A stretch of 25,320 nt of DNA from a virus. A program made the position numbers and the translations under genes. Every line of letters starts with the position of its first letter. Positions within the stretch are counted from its first letter, which is position 1. A model generated the notes under the pieces. That model did no database searches. It saw nothing but the letters and a program-made list of their open reading frames with translations, and was not told where the DNA came from. Shown piece by piece: positions 22,510 to 25,320 of the stretch. The stretch is from positions 1 to 25,320 of the IMG/VR virus record IMGVR_UViG_3300006874_000126. One strand, given 5' to 3'.

Positions 22510-25320
22510 ATGGCATCAATACTAAACATTCAGCAAGTTCAGTTATCGAATACCTTTGATGAGTTTAGACAAAGATCAAACACAGTAATCGATGAGCTTA
22601 ATAAATTAGGCACAGGGTCTGCCACATTATTAATAGGTTCTCTCGAAATTAGCACAACTCTTGGTGAGTCGGGAAACTTAACTGTAGGTGGAAATTTAGT
22701 TGTAGATACTGATACTTTATTTGTAGATTCTACAACTAATCGTGTCGGTATTCTCGATTCAACTCCAGAAGTTACTTTAGATATCGGTTCTGCCACAGAC
22801 GCTATTCACATTCCGGTTGGTACTACGGCAGAGCGCCCAGTATCTCCTGAGTCTGGATTTTTCCGATACAACACAAGTTTAAGTCAGTTCGAGGGTTATA
22901 CAACAACTTGGGGTGCCATCGGCGGTGGTGGTACGAACACATTTACCACAGACATTTTTACTGGCGATAATATAGAGACAGATTTTGTTCTTTCGCAAGC
23001 AACAGAATTTGACACAAGCTTGATGGTGTTTATTGATGGTGTATATCAAACTCCAAATGCTTACGATATTACCACAACTGCAGGCATAACAACACTTAGC
23101 TTTAGTGTTGCGCCTGAGAATGGAAGAACTGTTGTTGTATATACTGTCGCTGCCGGTATTAGTGGTAGCAACTTAAATCAAAACACCTTTGCTGGTGATG
23201 GAATTGAAGTTACTTTTACTTTATCAATTCCTCCAGTAACAGAAAAGAACACGCAAGTATTCATTGATGGTGTATATCAGCAGAAAGATGCTTACAGTGT
23301 TTCTGGTTATGATTTAACATTTGATGAAGCACCTCCAGTAGATAGCACAATTGAAGTAATGACATTTACACAAACTGAAGTAAATGTTCCTATAGACGAC
23401 ACTATTACTTCTGCAAAATTGAGCGGTGATTTAACGACGCCAGGGTCCTTGACAGTCACTACAGATTTGACAGTTACAGGCAATACCATAATTAACGGAA
23501 ATTTGACTTTCGGTAACGAAGCATCAGATACAATTACAATCGATGCTGTAGTTGCGAGTTCGATCGTTCCTGCTGCTAATATCACATACGATCTTGGAAC
23601 AGATACGCAAAGATGGAGAGATTTATATCTATCAGGAAACACTATTTTTATTGGTGGTGGTAAATTACAATATAACGACACATCGAATGCTTTTGAATTA
23701 AAGAATGCGGCTGACGCGGTTGTTCCTGTTAGCTTGAGCGCAAATACAACGACACAATTAGCAGAAGGATCAAATTTATATTTCACTGAAGCTCGCGCAC
23801 GAGCAGCAATCAGCGAAGGCTCAGACCAGTTGTCGTACAATAGTACTACAGGTGTATTAACATATACTCAAGGAGACACGGACACTGTTGCAGAAGGTGC
23901 TAATAGATATTACACTGCGGCTCGCGTTATTGCAGATGGGCCTGGCATATCGCTTGGTGGAAGTTTGGACGGAACTGTTGGTGATGCTGCTATTCAATAT
24001 AGAACTGACGGAAATTATTCTGGAACACCACAGCAAGGTTCTTTTTACTTTGATGCTTTAAATTCGAAGATGAAAGTATACACAGGATCATCTTTTATTG
24101 ATGTTTTGCCTGTATCTGGCGGTGGCGGTGGCGGCGCAACAACTGATGCTAACGCAACTTTCTTCAAATATCAATACACAACAACTTCGATTACAAACAC
24201 AATTTCTGGTGCAGACATTCAAGAAATTCCAGCAGGCAATTATGTTATCGGTAAAGATTACGAAATTTCTACTGCAGGAACTACAGACTTTACGGCTCTA
24301 GGGTCCGCAGACAATGTTTCTGGAACACAATTCACAGCAACAGGAAGTGGGCTATTCACTGCCGGCAATTTTGTTGCTACAGAAGAGTACACTATTGTAA
24401 GTTCTGGTGATACAGACTTCACTTTGATTGGTGCTGCGGATAGCAATCCCGGCACAACATTTACCGCAACAGGAGTAGGCACAGGAACAGGTACAGCAAC
24501 TCAAGGTTCCGGTACATCTCATGCTGTATTAGGATACGAGACTAATTCTTCTACAGATGTTGTAGTCTATGTTAACGGTATCAAGCAAAGAGAGAGTGCT
24601 GTCGATGGGTATGTAGTAACAACAGGAACATCAGTAAACTTTACATACAACTTACCAGTAGATTCTATTGTTGACGTTCAAGTATATGAATTGTTAACTA
24701 ATGATGCTTACTATACAAAATCTGAAACTTATACACAGTCGGAAGTCAATACTCAGATTTCTACAGCACTTTCTACTTACGACGACCAAGGGGCTAGTGA
24801 CGCACGATATGTAAATATTGATGGCGACTCAATGACAGGTACTTTGGAAATTTCCAATTCGCAGCCGATCATTGATTTTGATGAAACTGATACATTAAAC
24901 TTAAATTCCAGAATCACAAGCACTAACGGTGAGTTTAGAATTCTATCTGCTAATGATGATTTTACTTCAACAAACATTCGTTTTTTATTAGATCATTCTG
25001 ATGGATATATTGGATTAGGTACAAGTTCTACCGACGCACCTCTACATTTGGGTGTTGCTTCGCCTTGGATTGATTTGGGAGCGGCTGGTGGTAATAGAGG
25101 TAAAGTAGGATACGATAACACAAATCTGTATCTCGGCGTGTCTGATGCTGCAGGTTCAATAGTAATCAAAAACAATATAAGTTCGACAGATTCACCTCAA
25201 ACTAGCGGTGACAATTTAGTAGTCATCAGCGATACAGGCATCGACGTGACGGGTACTGTGACTGCTGATGGTGTTACCAGCGATGGCAACATATCAATGT
25301 CAGGGGCAGGAACTGGCGCA
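22510..25320 (+). CDS. Tail fibre / phage structural protein, C-terminus beyond window
   Basis: Open from ATG 22510 to the window edge (937 codons), so truncated. The N-terminus 'ILNIQQVQLSNTFDEFRQRSN' is typical of fibre-like proteins of marine T4-like phages. Next come a beta-helical head ('LTVGGNLVVDTDTLFVDSTTNRVGI', about residues 57-81), two FIDGVYQ modules (about 151-214 and 224-287) with a looser third (about 672-735), 'YDLGTDTQRWRDLYLSGNTIFIGGGKLQYN' (about 360-390), a YFTEARARAAI/YYTAARV pair (about 419-480), and a Gly-rich linker near 537-542. Two TDFT modules (about 577-665) and 'YVNIDGDSMTGTLEI' (about 768-782) follow. These repeats are typical of fibre shafts; the receptor-binding tip would lie further right. 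GGA lies 7 nt before the start. Confidence 0.85.
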   Translation, partial: MASILNIQQVQLSNTFDEFRQRSNTVIDELNKLGTGSATLLIGSLEISTTLGESGNLTVGGNLVVDTDTLFVDSTTNRVGILDSTPEVTLDIGSATDAIHIPVGTTAERPVSPESGFFRYNTSLSQFEGYTTTWGAIGGGGTNTFTTDIFTGDNIETDFVLSQATEFDTSLMVFIDGVYQTPNAYDITTTAGITTLSFSVAPENGRTVVVYTVAAGISGSNLNQNTFAGDGIEVTFTLSIPPVTEKNTQVFIDGVYQQKDAYSVSGYDLTFDEAPPVDSTIEVMTFTQTEVNVPIDDTITSAKLSGDLTTPGSLTVTTDLTVTGNTIINGNLTFGNEASDTITIDAVVASSIVPAANITYDLGTDTQRWRDLYLSGNTIFIGGGKLQYNDTSNAFELKNAADAVVPVSLSANTTTQLAEGSNLYFTEARARAAISEGSDQLSYNSTTGVLTYTQGDTDTVAEGANRYYTAARVIADGPGISLGGSLDGTVGDAAIQYRTDGNYSGTPQQGSFYFDALNSKMKVYTGSSFIDVLPVSGGGGGGATTDANATFFKYQYTTTSITNTISGADIQEIPAGNYVIGKDYEISTAGTTDFTALGSADNVSGTQFTATGSGLFTAGNFVATEEYTIVSSGDTDFTLIGAADSNPGTTFTATGVGTGTGTATQGSGTSHAVLGYETNSSTDVVVYVNGIKQRESAVDGYVVTTGTSVNFTYNLPVDSIVDVQVYELLTNDAYYTKSETYTQSEVNTQISTALSTYDDQGASDARYVNIDGDSMTGTLEISNSQPIIDFDETDTLNLNSRITSTNGEFRILSANDDFTSTNIRFLLDHSDGYIGLGTSSTDAPLHLGVASPWIDLGAAGGNRGKVGYDNTNLYLGVSDAAGSIVIKNNISSTDSPQTSGDNLVVISDTGIDVTGTVTADGVTSDGNISMSGAGTGA
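22960..23370 (+). repeat. Direct repeat of the FIDGVYQ module in the tail fibre gene
   Basis: Two consecutive protein modules of about 63 residues share TGD/AGDG-x-E, then VFIDGVYQ, then AYD/AYS and a closing strand pair. A 17-bp stretch is identical at 23032-23048 and 23263-23279, exactly 231 bp apart, which indicates a tandem duplication. A third, diverged copy ('VVVYVNGIKQRESAV') lies near 24520-24710. Confidence 0.75.
24239..24505 (+). repeat. Two tandem TDFT-type modules in the tail fibre gene
   Basis: Copy 1 (about 24239-24368) encodes 'GKDYEISTAGTTDFTALGSADNVSGTQFTATG'; copy 2 (about 24366-24505) encodes 'TEEYTIVSSGDTDFTLIGAADSNPGTTFTATG' followed by a GTGTA tail. Both match the module at 18890-19051 in the giant structural gene; copy 2 has the 23-nt identical core. 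Confidence 0.8.

Noticed and set aside
23307-23840. 177-aa minus-strand ORF inside the tail fibre gene
   Set aside because: It is the reverse of a repeat-rich, Thr/Ser/Asp-rich fibre frame with no ribosome site; the plus-strand frame is open throughout and has fibre motifs there.

Overview
The window comes from the tail and baseplate region of a T4-superfamily (Straboviridae/cyanophage/pelagiphage-like) myovirus genome. Three things support this. Proteins resembling T4 gp4, gp26, gp51, gp48, gp53, gp27, gp5, gp25, gp6 and gp8 can be recognised. Genes overlap by TAATG or ATGA junctions with almost no spacing. The T4 late-promoter octamer TATAAATA stands in the intergenic positions. The low GC content (estimated by eye) and the DUF4815-type giant structural protein, histone-like small ORF and 'FIDGVYQ' fibre modules point to a marine phage of cyanobacteria or SAR11-type hosts; the host itself cannot be read from this window. 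There are no rRNA, tRNA, CRISPR or transposon signals, and no gene-free stretch longer than about 90 bases.

Layout. Two divergent blocks start near position 5650. Leftward (minus strand, 5646 to 1): head-completion nuclease gp4; a conserved 196-aa protein of uncertain role; a tail-tube-fold protein (gp54/gp19 type); gp26; a short gp51-like ORF in the -1 frame of gp26; and a long, Gly-rich, probable tape-measure protein that runs off the left edge. Rightward (plus strand, 5685 to 25320): gp48 tube cap, gp53 wedge, gp27-like hub, a minimal gp5/gpV-like spike without lysozyme, a 57-aa histone-like protein, gp25, gp6, a 934-aa baseplate protein in the position of gp7, gp8, a 2089-aa DUF4815-type structural protein, a 76-aa coiled-coil protein, and a tail fibre that runs off the right edge. 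Together they encode the hub, tube start, wedge and fibre parts of a contractile tail, with one head-completion gene.

Regulation. Exact TATAAATA boxes lie before gp48, before the small histone-like ORF, before gp8, and (minus strand) before the 196-aa gene. They fit late transcription by the gp55 sigma factor.

Most notable observation. The 3' end of gp26 carries a complete-looking -1 programmed frameshift cassette: internal SD-like GGAGGG, overlapping slippery heptamers A AAT TTT / T TTT TTC, and a 5-bp stem 8 nt downstream. It leads into the gp51-like ORF, which has only a TTG at its nominal start. This would make gp26/gp26-gp51 the counterpart of lambda G/GT tail-assembly chaperones, directly upstream of the tape measure. 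Second in interest is a set of small beta-rich modules shared between otherwise unrelated baseplate and fibre proteins, one of them with a 23-nt identical DNA core in two genes.
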